From positions 1 to 21,295 of the forward strand of contig CAMLQG010000057.1 of NCBI GenBank assembly GCA_946482075.1: a stretch of 21,295 bases of DNA. Direction: 5' to 3'. How positions within the stretch are numbered: position 1 is the stretch's first letter; every line of letters starts with the position of its first letter. The DNA comes from an uncultured Erythrobacteraceae bacterium. Lineage in GTDB: Bacteria; Pseudomonadota; Alphaproteobacteria; Sphingomonadales; Sphingomonadaceae. The position numbers and the translations under genes are program-made. Below the pieces are notes generated by a model. It did no database searches. It saw only the letters and a program-made list of their open reading frames with translations, and had not been told where the DNA came from. Of this stretch, positions 7,874-15,568 are shown in pieces.

Positions 7874-7953
7874 CGTCATTGCGAGCGAAGCAATCCAGAG
7901 CGTTTTCGCGCGAAGCTTTGGATTGCCGCAGGGCTTGCGCCCATCGAATGACG
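7874..7953. repeat. Palindromic repeat, family 3, copy 1
   Basis: About 80 bp with end motifs CGTCATTGCGAGCGAAGCAA on the left and GGATTGC...CGAATGACG on the right, an imperfect inverted repeat. It lies between two convergent genes, starting five bases after the DUF6456 stop. A second member is at 14074-14158. It may act as a transcription barrier for both genes. Confidence 0.75.
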
Positions 7954-7960
7954 AGGCCGG

Positions 7961-9748
7961 TCAGCCTTCCACCTGTGCCGCCAGGGCCAGCCAGCGTTCC
8001 TCCGCCGCATCCTTTTCAGCGCGAGCCTTGTCGAGCGCGGCGTTGAGCGAGGCGAAGCCTTTCGGATCGCGCGTGTAGAGCTCCGGATCGGCCATCGCCG
8101 CCTCGTCGCGCGCGATCGCCGCTTCCAACTCCTCGATCCGGCCCGGCAGCAGGTCGTAGTCGCGCTGGTCCTTGTAGGAGAGCTTGGTGCGCGACGAGGC
8201 AGGCCTGGCGGCCGCTTCCAGCTCGGCCGCCGGCGCGGCTTCCTTCTTGCGTACGGCCGGCCGCGCCTTGCGCCTGGCCTCCCAATCGGCATAGCCGCCC
8301 GCGACGATATCCACTGTGCCGCTGCCGTCCAGGCCCAGCGTCACCGTGACCGTCCGGTCGAGGAAGTCCCGGTCGTGGCTGACGATCAGCACCGTGCCGT
8401 CATAATCCGCGATCACTTCCTGCAGCAGGTCGAGCGTTTCGAGATCGAGATCGTTGGTCGGCTCGTCGAGCACCAGGAGATTGGACTTGCGGGCGAATTC
8501 GCGCGCGAGCAGCAGGCGCGAGCGTTCCCCGCCCGAGAGTACGCCGACCTTCATATCCGCGATGCCGGGATCGAACAGGAACTCCTTCAGATAGCCCTGC
8601 ACATGCTTGCGGATGCCGCGCACATCCACCCAGTCGCCCCCTTCCGCCAGGATATCGCGCACGCGCTTGTCGGGTGACAGGAGCGAACGCTGCTGGTCGA
8701 TCATCACGCCGGTCAGCGTCTTCGCCAGCGTCACTTCGCCTTCATCCGGCCGGATCTCGCCGGTCAGCAACTTGAGCAGTGTCGTCTTGCCCGCGCCGTT
8801 CGACCCGACGACGCCGATCCGGTCGCCCCGCTGGATGCGCAGGGTGAAGTCGCGGATGATGATGCGCTCGCCATAGCGCTTAGTGACATGTTCCGCGACG
8901 ATCACCGATTTGGTCCGCACATCGTCGCTCTTCAGTGCCAGCTTGGCGGTCCCGCCTGGCGTCAGCATCGCGGCGCGCTGGGCGCGCATCTCGTAAAGCT
9001 TTTCGAGCCGCCCCTGGTTGCGCTTGCGCCGCGCGGTGACGCCGCGTTCGAGCCAGTGCGCTTCCAGCTTCAGCCGGGCGTCGAGCTTCTCGGCCGCGCG
9101 GGCTTCCTCGGCATAGACCTGGTCTTCCCACACCTCATATCCGCCGAAGCCGACATCCTTCCGGCGCAGGCTGCCCCGGTCGAGCCAGAAGGTCGCTCGC
9201 GTCAGCCGCGTGAGGAAAGTGCGGTCGTGGCTGATCGCGATGAACGCGCCCTTGTAGCGTTCGAGCCAGGCTTCCAGCCAGTCGATCGCGGCAAGATCGA
9301 GATGGTTGGTCGGTTCGTCCAGCAGCAGCAGGTCCGGGTCGGAAGCCAGCGCGCGGCAGAGCGCGGTGCGGCGCTTCTCGCCGCCGCTTGCCGTGGCGGA
9401 GGAGCGGGACAGGTCGATCCCGATCTGCCCGGCGATCGCTTCCACTTCGTGCCGGGCAGGCGCATCCGCGCCGCTCAGCGCGTAGTCCATCAGCGTCTCG
9501 TGGCCGGAGAAATCCGGTTCCTGTTCCAGCATCACCACGCGCGTGCCCGGCCGAATGGTGCGCTTGCCGCGATCGGCTTCGATCCGATCGTCGATCAGCT
9601 TCAGCAGGGTGGTCTTGCCCGCGCCGTTGCGGCCGATCAGGGCCAGCCGGTCGCGCGGGCCGACATGCAGGTCAATATCCTGGAAAAGCCAGCCCGATCC
9701 CTGGATCAGGCCCAGCCCTTCCCAGCTCAGGATTGGAGGTTCAGCCAT
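7961..9748 (-). CDS. ABC-F family ATPase, Uup-like
   Basis: A 595-residue soluble protein with two ABC cassettes and no membrane segments. The first cassette has Walker A GRNGAGKT (39-46), signature SGGEKRR (121-127) and Walker B LLLLDEPTNHLD (to 151). The second has GSNGAGKT near 311-318, LSGGERSR, and LLVLDEPTNDLD. The basic linker between them (about 215-265) is the ribosome-contacting arm of ABC-F proteins. A C-terminal Ala/Glu/Arg-rich coiled coil (about 510-595) is typical of Uup and not of EttA. ABC-F proteins bind the ribosomal E site and affect translation or ribosome assembly. Two palindromic repeats flank the gene. I leave the symbol empty because Uup and other ABC-F subgroups cannot be separated by eye. 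Confidence 0.9.
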   Translation of the reverse strand: MAEPPILSWEGLGLIQGSGWLFQDIDLHVGPRDRLALIGRNGAGKTTLLKLIDDRIEADRGKRTIRPGTRVVMLEQEPDFSGHETLMDYALSGADAPARHEVEAIAGQIGIDLSRSSATASGGEKRRTALCRALASDPDLLLLDEPTNHLDLAAIDWLEAWLERYKGAFIAISHDRTFLTRLTRATFWLDRGSLRRKDVGFGGYEVWEDQVYAEEARAAEKLDARLKLEAHWLERGVTARRKRNQGRLEKLYEMRAQRAAMLTPGGTAKLALKSDDVRTKSVIVAEHVTKRYGERIIIRDFTLRIQRGDRIGVVGSNGAGKTTLLKLLTGEIRPDEGEVTLAKTLTGVMIDQQRSLLSPDKRVRDILAEGGDWVDVRGIRKHVQGYLKEFLFDPGIADMKVGVLSGGERSRLLLAREFARKSNLLVLDEPTNDLDLETLDLLQEVIADYDGTVLIVSHDRDFLDRTVTVTLGLDGSGTVDIVAGGYADWEARRKARPAVRKKEAAPAAELEAAARPASSRTKLSYKDQRDYDLLPGRIEELEAAIARDEAAMADPELYTRDPKGFASLNAALDKARAEKDAAEERWLALAAQVEG

Positions 9749-9794
9749 GGCGCGGCCCTAGAGGGTGAGCAAGGGCGGTTCAACCTTCCGATAC

Positions 9795-9874
9795 CGTCAT
9801 CCCAGCGAAAGCTGGGATTGCTATCGGCGGTGCTCTATCACCGCGTGGAGATCCCAGCTTTCGCTGGGATGACG
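9795..9874. repeat. Palindromic repeat, family 2, copy 1
   Basis: Two perfectly complementary 24-bp arms (9795-9818 and 9851-9874) beginning CGTCATCCCAGCGAAAGC, separated by 32 bp. Each arm itself holds the mini-palindrome CCCAGC...GCTGGG. It lies between the divergent ABC-F and SIMPL genes, so it is not a shared terminator. Confidence 0.9.
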
Positions 9875-9904
9875 TGAATAGTGCCGGAAATTCCGCTCAG
9901 CCCC

Positions 9905-9930
9905 GGAACTGCACGGTTCATCGGTGCGTA
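9905..9930 (+). promoter_or_regulatory. Possible EcfG-type (general stress) promoter
   Basis: GGAAC (9905-9909), 17 bp, then CGTA (9927-9930) is close to the alphaproteobacterial general-stress consensus GGAAC-N16/17-CGTT, with one mismatch in the -10. It lies about 60 bp upstream of the SIMPL gene. Such short motifs occur by chance. Confidence 0.25.
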
Positions 9931-9988
9931 ATACGGCGACGCGCAAGTGACAGCGTGTCTGGAAGACTGTTCCAGAGGGAGAATGATG

Positions 9989-10714
9989 ATGAAGCGTTAC
10001 GCCTTGCCCCTGATAGCCGTCGCATCCGCGGGCGCGATGTCCGCCTCCGCGGCGGCGGCCGAGATCCAGCTTCAGGCGAGCGGGCCGGTGATCGAACTGT
10101 CGGTGCTCGAAACAATCAAGGCCAAGCCCGACATCGCTACGGTGGGCGCGGGCGTCACCAGCCGCGCACCGACCGCGGTGGCCGCGATGCAGGCCAATTC
10201 GAAAGCGATGGAAGGCGTGGTCTCCAAGATCAAGGCGCTGGGCATCAAGGCCGAGGATATCCAGACGACCGGCATCAACCTCTATGCCCAGTATGATTAC
10301 GACCAGGCATCCCGTCAGCAGGTTTTCCGCGGTTATCAGGCATCGAACCAGGTCAGCGTGATCCTGCGCGACATTCCCAATGCCGGAAAGGTGCTCGACA
10401 CTCTGGTCGCGGCCGGCGCGACCGACATCAATGGGCCGAGCTTCTCGATCGACGACGATACGCAGGCCAAGACCGAAGCGCGCCGCGCGGCGGTGGAACG
10501 GGCGAAGGCCCAGGCGATGGAATATGCGCGGATGGCCGGCTATTCGAACATCCGCCTGCTGGAAATCAATGAGACGATCAGCGGCAATACGCCGATGCCC
10601 GTGATGAAGGCCTATGATGTTCGGGTTACGGCCCAGGCTGCCGCACCGCCGGTGGAGCCGGGGCTGGTGGGCACCTCCGTCACTGTGACGGTTAAATACG
10701 AGATGACTAGGTAA
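9989..10714 (+). CDS. SIMPL domain-containing (DUF541, YggE-like) periplasmic protein
   Basis: A protein of about 241 residues with a signal peptide (KRYALPLIAVASAGAMSASA, cleavage near AAA-AE at about residue 22). The rest is the SIMPL/DUF541 domain: IKAKPDIATVGAGVTSRA, then alternating helices and strands, then NQVSVILRDIPNAGKVLDTLVAAGA and the conserved EARRAAVERAKAQAMEYARMAGY. E. coli YggE belongs to this family and is linked with oxidative stress; the molecular role is not settled. Three consecutive ATG codons (9983, 9986, 9989) follow GAGGGAG (9975-9981); spacing favours the third. It stands alone, with a repeat upstream. Confidence 0.88.
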   Translation: MKRYALPLIAVASAGAMSASAAAAEIQLQASGPVIELSVLETIKAKPDIATVGAGVTSRAPTAVAAMQANSKAMEGVVSKIKALGIKAEDIQTTGINLYAQYDYDQASRQQVFRGYQASNQVSVILRDIPNAGKVLDTLVAAGATDINGPSFSIDDDTQAKTEARRAAVERAKAQAMEYARMAGYSNIRLLEINETISGNTPMPVMKAYDVRVTAQAAAPPVEPGLVGTSVTVTVKYEMTR

Positions 10715-10784
10715 AAGCCTGAATGATGGCCGGGTTGCGTATTCACACCTTGTTCAAGCCTGCGGGGGTAGGCACAAGGTCGCG

Positions 10785-11111
10785 ATGCGTAGCCCTGTTG
10801 TCCCCTTCGTGCTCGGCGCGATCCTTGCCTTGACTGGTGGCAGTTCGCCTGTCTTTGCGCAGGCGCGGGCGGATCAGCGTGAAGTCCGCAAGGAAATGCG
10901 GGCCGGCAATGTGCAGAGCTTGCGCGAGATCGAGAGACGCGTTTTGCCGCGGATGAGGGGGATGCAGTATCTGGGCCCTGAATATGACGCGGCGACAATG
11001 GCTTATCGGCTCAAATTCATCAACAACGGCTATGTCGTCTTCGTCGATGTCGATGCGCGTTCCGGCCAGGTGCTGCGCAATTCCGCCGCCAACTACGAAC
11101 CCCCGCGCTGA
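10785..11111 (+). CDS. Secreted PepSY-like protein preceding a two-component system
   Basis: A 108-residue protein with a signal peptide (MRSPVVPFVLGAILALTGG, cleavage after VFA near residue 25). The mature part is a single PepSY-like unit: LREIERRVLPRMRGMQYLGPEYDAATMAYRLKFINNGYVVFVDVDARSGQVL. Small PepSY proteins upstream of OmpR-type regulator/kinase pairs are common in alphaproteobacteria and are thought to modulate the sensor in the periplasm. AAGGT lies a few bases before ATG 10785. The response regulator begins 87 bp downstream on the same strand, so co-transcription is likely. Confidence 0.82.
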   Translation: MRSPVVPFVLGAILALTGGSSPVFAQARADQREVRKEMRAGNVQSLREIERRVLPRMRGMQYLGPEYDAATMAYRLKFINNGYVVFVDVDARSGQVLRNSAANYEPPR

Positions 11112-11198
11112 CAAAGCGCCGGCGGGACCTTCACGCAGCTTGACGCGTTTCTGAACAGCGCCCACTTTCGGTGAAAGCGCCATGCAGGGGATTTTAGG

Positions 11199-11876
11199 AT
11201 GCGCATCCTGATCGTCGAGGATGAACCAACTCTCGGCAAACAGTTGAAGAGCACGCTGGAGCAGACCGGCTATGCCGTCGATCTTTCGGTCGATGGCGAA
11301 GATGGCCACTTCATGGGCAGCACGGAAGATTACGACGCAGTGATCCTCGATCTCGGCCTGCCCGAGATTGACGGGCTCACCGTGCTCGGCATGTGGCGGC
11401 GCGAAGGGCGTACCTTCCCCGTCTTGGTCCTCACCGCACGCGACAGCTGGTCGGACAAGGTGGCGGGCCTGGATGCCGGCGCGGACGATTATCTCGCCAA
11501 GCCGTTCCAGACCGAGGAATTGATCGCTCGCCTGCGTGCGCTCATCCGCCGTGCTTCCGGCAACACCTCGTCCGAACTCACCGCCGGCGACGTGCGCCTC
11601 GATACGCGATCCGGCCGCGTCACGTTGGATGGGGAACCGGTGAAGCTCACCGCGCAGGAATACAAGCTGCTGTCCTACCTGATGCACCACAAGGGCAAAG
11701 TCGTCAGCCGCACGGAACTGATCGAACATATCTACGATCAGGATTTCGACCGCGATTCCAACACGATCGAAGTCTTCGTCACCCGCATCCGCAAGAAGCT
11801 TGGCGCGGATATCATAACGACCATCCGTGGCCTCGGTTACAGCCTCGACGACCCCGCCGAACAGGCCCGAGCCTGA
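11199..11876 (+). CDS. OmpR/PhoP-type response regulator
   Basis: A 225-residue protein with an N-terminal receiver domain (1-118) and a C-terminal winged-helix DNA-binding domain (about 128-220). Receiver residues are complete: Asp8 and Glu7 in the acidic pocket, Asp51 as phosphate acceptor (VILDLGLPEIDG), Thr79 (LTARD) and Lys101 (YLAKPF). The output domain holds LTAQEYKLLSYLMHHKGKVVSRTEL and the recognition region NTIEVFVTRIRKKLG. It is a PhoP/QseB-like regulator. It is followed after 40 bases by its cognate kinase gene and preceded by the PepSY gene. Targets are unknown. Confidence 0.95.
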   Translation: MRILIVEDEPTLGKQLKSTLEQTGYAVDLSVDGEDGHFMGSTEDYDAVILDLGLPEIDGLTVLGMWRREGRTFPVLVLTARDSWSDKVAGLDAGADDYLAKPFQTEELIARLRALIRRASGNTSSELTAGDVRLDTRSGRVTLDGEPVKLTAQEYKLLSYLMHHKGKVVSRTELIEHIYDQDFDRDSNTIEVFVTRIRKKLGADIITTIRGLGYSLDDPAEQARA

Positions 11877-11916
11877 AGCGCTGCCGGGCAAGCCGGCCGG
11901 CGTGGGAGAGGCTGAC

Positions 11917-13311
11917 GTGACCGGCACGCCGCAGGAGGCAGAAACTCCCGCAGCGGCAACGCGTACGCATACGGGCAGCCTGTCGCGGCGCATGATGCTG
12001 ATCGCGGCGGGATGGATTTCCATTCTGCTGCTGCTCGGCGGCATCGCGCTTGACCGTACGCTGAGGAGCGAGGTGGAGAAGAATTTCGACGAGCAGCTCG
12101 ACTACATGCTGACCGCGATGGTGGGCTCGGCCGAGATCGGGCCCGATGGGGAAGTCTTCTTCAACCGTTCGCTGGGAGATCAGCGGTTTCTCGAACCGAA
12201 TAGCGGGCTCTACTGGCAGATCACCGGGGAAGGGCATGAGCCGTTCCCGTCCCGGTCGCTGTGGGACCGCACGCTGGAGGTCCGCCATGACAGATTCGCC
12301 AGCAAGGCGCATGTCTACGACAGCGAACAATTCGCAGGCGAACCGCTGCGAGTGATGGAGCGTTCGATAGTCCTACCCGGCAGCAAGACGGTGTGGTGGT
12401 TCACGGTTGCGGCAAGCCGAGGCGAGCTCAACGCGCAGGTTTCGCGTATCCGTTCGATCCTGGTGTGGAGCTTCGCGATCCTCGGGTTCGGCCTGTTCGT
12501 GCTCGCTTCGCTGCAGACGATCTACGGCCTCATGCCGCTGCGCCGCGTAAGGCTGGCGATCCAGAAGATGCGAACGACCGGCGCCAACCGCGTCACCGAT
12601 CCGCTGCCGGCGGAAGTCCAGCCGCTGGTGGAGGAGTTGAACGCGCTGCTCGACCATTCGGTACGCCAGGCGGAAGAAGCGCGCACCCATGCCGGCAATC
12701 TGGCGCATGCGCTGAAGACCCCGCTGACCGTCGTGACCAATGCTGCGACCGCCAATTCGCCCGACCTGTCGGAAACGGTGGTGCGCGAAGCGCGCGTGAT
12801 GCAGCGCCATGTCGATCATCATCTCGCCCGCGCCCGCGCCGTGGGCCGCCGCGCGATCGGCCATGCGCGCACGCCGGTATGGGAAAGCGCTCAGGGCGTG
12901 AACCGGGCGGTCAGCCGGCTCTATCCCGATGTTCGCTTCGATCTCGACGGCAACAAGAGCGCGACGGTTTCGATCGAGCGACAAGATCTCGACGAGATAC
13001 TCGGCAATCTGGTGGAAAACGCCGCGAAATACGGCGGCGGCAGCGTGTTCGTGACCGTAGATGCGGAGCCCGGATCGGAATTCTGCGCGATCATCGTGGA
13101 GGATGACGGCATGGGCATCCCGCCCGAAGCGCGCACCCGGATCTTCGATCGCGGCGCGCGGTTGGACACGGGCAAGCCCGGCACCGGCCTTGGCCTTGCG
13201 ATCGTGCGGGACGTGGCGGAAATCTACGGCGGTTCGGCCAGCCTGTCCGAGAGCGAGGATCTCGGCGGGCTGCTGGTGAAGCTGGAACTGCCGCGTCCCG
13301 CCAGCGAGTGA
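11917..13311 (+). CDS. Membrane sensor histidine kinase of the two-component pair
   Basis: A 464-residue inner membrane kinase. A membrane helix at about 26-45, a periplasmic sensor region (about 46-180), a second helix (about 181-204), a HAMP-like linker, then the HisKA-type dimerisation domain with His264 (NLAHALKTPLTVV) and the ATP-binding domain (NLVENAAKYGG, DDGMGIP, GTGLGLAIV). Architecture resembles PhoQ. GTG 11917 is chosen because GGGAGAGG lies five bases upstream; an in-frame GTG at 11827 would overlap the regulator gene by 50 bases and has no good ribosome binding site. It pairs with the regulator just upstream. The signal is not evident. Confidence 0.93.
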   Translation: MTGTPQEAETPAAATRTHTGSLSRRMMLIAAGWISILLLLGGIALDRTLRSEVEKNFDEQLDYMLTAMVGSAEIGPDGEVFFNRSLGDQRFLEPNSGLYWQITGEGHEPFPSRSLWDRTLEVRHDRFASKAHVYDSEQFAGEPLRVMERSIVLPGSKTVWWFTVAASRGELNAQVSRIRSILVWSFAILGFGLFVLASLQTIYGLMPLRRVRLAIQKMRTTGANRVTDPLPAEVQPLVEELNALLDHSVRQAEEARTHAGNLAHALKTPLTVVTNAATANSPDLSETVVREARVMQRHVDHHLARARAVGRRAIGHARTPVWESAQGVNRAVSRLYPDVRFDLDGNKSATVSIERQDLDEILGNLVENAAKYGGGSVFVTVDAEPGSEFCAIIVEDDGMGIPPEARTRIFDRGARLDTGKPGTGLGLAIVRDVAEIYGGSASLSESEDLGGLLVKLELPRPASE

Positions 13312-13344
13312 AAAGGCCGCTCTCGTCATCCCAGTGCCAGTGTT

Positions 13345-13425
13345 CGTCATCCCAGCGCAGGCTGGGATCTTTGTCGTCCCGACGCGACATTGCCGAGAAC
13401 GATCCCAGCCTGCGCTGGGATGACG
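13345..13425. repeat. Palindromic repeat, family 2, copy 2
   Basis: Perfectly complementary 24-bp arms (13345-13368 and 13402-13425) starting CGTCATCCCAGCGCAGGC, 33 bp apart. A broken extra arm (CGTCATCCCAG) lies at 13324-13334. It is just downstream of the kinase gene. The tip differs from copy 1 (GCAGG for GAAAG), and the change is matched in both arms. Confidence 0.9.
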
Positions 13426-13786
13426 TCGGGGCCAAGGTTGACGCCAAACGGCCCGAAAGCGCCTCCGCCGTCTTTCTATCCAGCCCCACGATCCCGCCAT
13501 TCTCGCACGGAATCGCGTGCCGCGTCGTGTGACCTTTCGCGATCGGTCTCTTCCGGGTCCGAGATGCGGGGCAGGAAGGGGCATGGTGTCATCCGCGAGT
13601 CCAGGCCAGATTTTCGCGATGTAGGACAGCGTTTTCTGCGTCTGCCGCCCGGCGAGCGCAGGCACCGTTTCACCCCAATCCCTTGCGGCGGCCGGAACCC
13701 TCCTGCGTCGCGGCGCTTGGAGAGGCGGGCGGGCTATCTGCAATATCGGTGAAACGATCGTCCGGCAGGAAAGCGCATGCCAGAAT
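13426..13786. other. Intergenic stretch of about 360 bp with no supported gene
   Basis: Between the family 2 repeat and the PilZ-like gene. Open frames exist on both strands (for example minus 13673-13476, 65 codons, Arg-rich), but none has a recognisable domain, and the longer ones read through the repeat. AGGAAAG at 13768-13774 may serve the PilZ-like gene. I see no RNA gene or terminator here. Confidence 0.5.
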
Positions 13787-14062
13787 ATGGAAATTTCGAG
13801 CGAGTTTATCATGCAGATTTCCGGGGACTATCGCTCGCACGCGGGCTGCTCCACCAGCGTCATCATTTCCGAGCTGTCGCAGGGCGATTGCCGTTTATGC
13901 GGCAATTGCGATCTGCTGGAGCCGGGTTCGACCGGTTGCCTGTGGATCGGTGCGATCGGCCCGATCGACGGCAATGTTTCCCGCGATGGGGAATCAGGCT
14001 TCCGGATTCGCTTTGCGCAACCGCTGGACCCGGCGATCATCGCGCATTTCGAAGCGGCCTGA
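13787..14062 (+). CDS. PilZ-like domain protein, Cys-rich and degenerate
   Basis: A 91-residue protein with the outline of a small PilZ domain: VIISELSQGDCRL, then LLEPGSTGCLWIGAIGPIDGNV, then GESGFRIRFAQPLDPAIIAHF. PilZ domains bind c-di-GMP through RxxxR and D/NxSxxG. Here the first is reduced to Arg16 with no second Arg, and the second reads E29-L-S-Q-G-D34, so nucleotide binding is doubtful. Five cysteines are present (21, 35, 38, 41, 51), three of them as CxxCxxC. ATG 13787 is about twelve bases after AGGAAAG; ATG 13811 is an alternative that trims eight residues. It stands alone and converges on the chorismate mutase gene. Confidence 0.65.
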   Translation: MEISSEFIMQISGDYRSHAGCSTSVIISELSQGDCRLCGNCDLLEPGSTGCLWIGAIGPIDGNVSRDGESGFRIRFAQPLDPAIIAHFEAA

Positions 14063-14073
14063 AGGCGCACAGC

Positions 14074-14158
14074 CGTCATTGCGAGCGTGGCGAAGCAATC
14101 CAGGGCGGCATCCGGGACTCTGGATTGCGGCGAGACCTTCGGTCTCTCGCAATTACGG
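14074..14158. repeat. Palindromic repeat, family 3, copy 2
   Basis: About 85 bp with CGTCATTGCGAGCG on the left and TCTCGCAATTACGG on the right, containing inner stems CAATCCAG / CTGGATTG and CGAGACC / GGTCTCTCG. It lies between the convergent PilZ-like and chorismate mutase genes, the same kind of position as copy 1. Confidence 0.75.
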
Positions 14159-14167
14159 AAGATGGAT

Positions 14168-14482
14168 TTAGCCCTGACGCGCTTTCTCGTGATGGCGGAT
14201 CACTTCGTCGATGATGAAGCGCAGGAACTTCTCGCTGAATTCGGGGTCCAGATCCGCCTCCTCGGCCAGCTTGCGCAACCGTTCGACCTGCCGCCTTTCG
14301 CGGTCGGGATCGGCGGGAGCCAGCGCTGACCTGGCCTTGTGTTCGCCCACCGCCTTGGTGATGCGGAATCGTTCCGCCAGCATATGGATGAGCGCGGCAT
14401 CGATATTGTCGATGCTCTTGCGGAATCCCGCCAGGACGGGATCGACGGTCGGTGCCGGGGCGGATGAAGTGTCGCTAGCCAT
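14168..14482 (-). CDS. Chorismate mutase, AroQ class
   Basis: A 104-residue, all-helical protein. It converts chorismate to prephenate at the branch to phenylalanine and tyrosine. It aligns without gaps to the mutase domain of E. coli PheA from memory, offset by ten: Arg21 (Arg11), Arg38 (Arg28), Lys49 (Lys39), Asp58 (Asp48) and Glu62 (Glu52) are all kept. The position of Gln88 is His98 (EVIRHHEK), which may be normal for alphaproteobacterial members. It is a stand-alone mutase with no dehydratase or dehydrogenase domain. ATG 14482 is the natural start; the frame stays open far upstream through the divergent ispB-type gene, but that part is a shadow. Only 66 bp separate the two divergent starts. 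Confidence 0.88.
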   Translation of the reverse strand: MASDTSSAPAPTVDPVLAGFRKSIDNIDAALIHMLAERFRITKAVGEHKARSALAPADPDRERRQVERLRKLAEEADLDPEFSEKFLRFIIDEVIRHHEKARQG

Positions 14483-14548
14483 GGCGCGCTTGCTAGCAGG
14501 TCGATTCCGCGCTTGCCAAGCGTCCCTCTTGCGCCCATGTGCCCGCCC

Positions 14549-15559
14549 ATGAGTGCCGAGGTCGTTCCTCTCCCCCGCAAGGAAGCGTCTCTCGCGCCGA
14601 TCCTGTCCCTCACCGCAACGGCGATGAACGCTGTCAACACGGTGATCCTGGAACGGATGCAGAGCGAAATCCCGCTGATTCCGGCTTTGGCCGGCCACCT
14701 GATTTCCGGCGGCGGCAAGCGCATGCGGCCGATGCTGACGCTCGCGGCTGCCGAACTCGTCGGCTACCAGGGCGCGCGCCACCACAAGCTCGCCGCCGCG
14801 GTGGAATTCATCCACACCGCCACGCTGCTGCATGACGATGTGGTCGATGGGTCCGACATGCGGCGCGGCAAGGAGACGGCGAATATCGTCTTCGGCAATC
14901 CCGCGACCGTGCTGGTCGGCGATTTCCTCTTCGCTCGCGCGTTCGAGCTGATGGTGGAGGATGGCAGCCTCAAAGTGCTGAAGATACTGTCCGGCGCAGC
15001 CGCGATCATCGCTCAGGGCGAGGTCGATCAGCTGACCGCCCAGCGGCGGATCGAAACCAGCGAAGAACGCTATCTCGACATCATCGGCGCGAAGACCGCG
15101 GCGCTTTTCGCCGCCGCCAGCCGTATTTCGGCGGTCGTCGCCGAATCCAGCGAAGCGGAAGAACGGGCATTGGATGATTACGGCCGCAATCTCGGCATCG
15201 CTTTCCAGCTGGTGGACGATGCGATCGACTATGATTCGGGCGCGGACGAGATGGGCAAGGATCGCGGCGACGATTTCCGCGAAGGCAAGATGACTCTGCC
15301 GGTGATCCTGGCCTATGCCCGCGGCAGCGCGGAAGAACGCAAGTTCTGGCAGGAAGCGATCGCCGGCTTCCGCACCGAGGACGAGGATCTGGCCCACGCG
15401 GTGAAGCTGATCCGCCGGCATGATACCGTGGGCGCCACGCGCGAGCGCGCCCGCTATTTCGCCGAACGCGCGATCGATGCGCTGTCGATCTTTCCCGAAG
15501 GCAAGGCGAGAGCGGCGATGACCGAAGCGGCGCGCTTCGCGGTCAGTCGGGGTTACTGA
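14549..15559 (+). CDS. Polyprenyl diphosphate synthase (octaprenyl/decaprenyl, IspB-like)
   Basis: A 336-residue, all-helical prenyltransferase that extends farnesyl diphosphate with isopentenyl units to make the ubiquinone side chain. It shows GGGKRMRP (54-61), the first aspartate-rich motif LLHDDVVDGSDMRRG (Asp96, Asp97, Asp100), QGEVDQL, and the second motif QLVDDAIDY (Asp223, Asp224, Asp227). Small residues before the first motif (HTATLL) fit a long-chain product. Ubiquinone-10 is usual in sphingomonads, so a decaprenyl product is likely. ATG 14549 gives the typical MSAEVVPL start; ATG codons at 14513 and 14537 are in frame but add unlike sequence. No clear ribosome binding site is visible. 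Confidence 0.92.
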   Translation: MSAEVVPLPRKEASLAPILSLTATAMNAVNTVILERMQSEIPLIPALAGHLISGGGKRMRPMLTLAAAELVGYQGARHHKLAAAVEFIHTATLLHDDVVDGSDMRRGKETANIVFGNPATVLVGDFLFARAFELMVEDGSLKVLKILSGAAAIIAQGEVDQLTAQRRIETSEERYLDIIGAKTAALFAAASRISAVVAESSEAEERALDDYGRNLGIAFQLVDDAIDYDSGADEMGKDRGDDFREGKMTLPVILAYARGSAEERKFWQEAIAGFRTEDEDLAHAVKLIRRHDTVGATRERARYFAERAIDALSIFPEGKARAAMTEAARFAVSRGY

Positions 15560-15568
15560 TCCCATGTT

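Noticed and set aside
11827..11916. Longer start for the histidine kinase overlapping the regulator gene
   Set aside because: The GTG at 11917 has a strong, well-spaced ribosome binding site. The upstream segment is Pro-rich and lies partly within the regulator reading frame.
13476..13673. 65-codon Arg-rich minus-strand frame in the 13.4-13.8 kb gap
   Set aside because: No ribosome binding site of note, no recognisable domain, and composition like other shadow frames.
12373..13812. 479-codon minus-strand frame opposite the histidine kinase
   Set aside because: Runs antisense to the kinase and through the family 2 repeat; no domain recognised.
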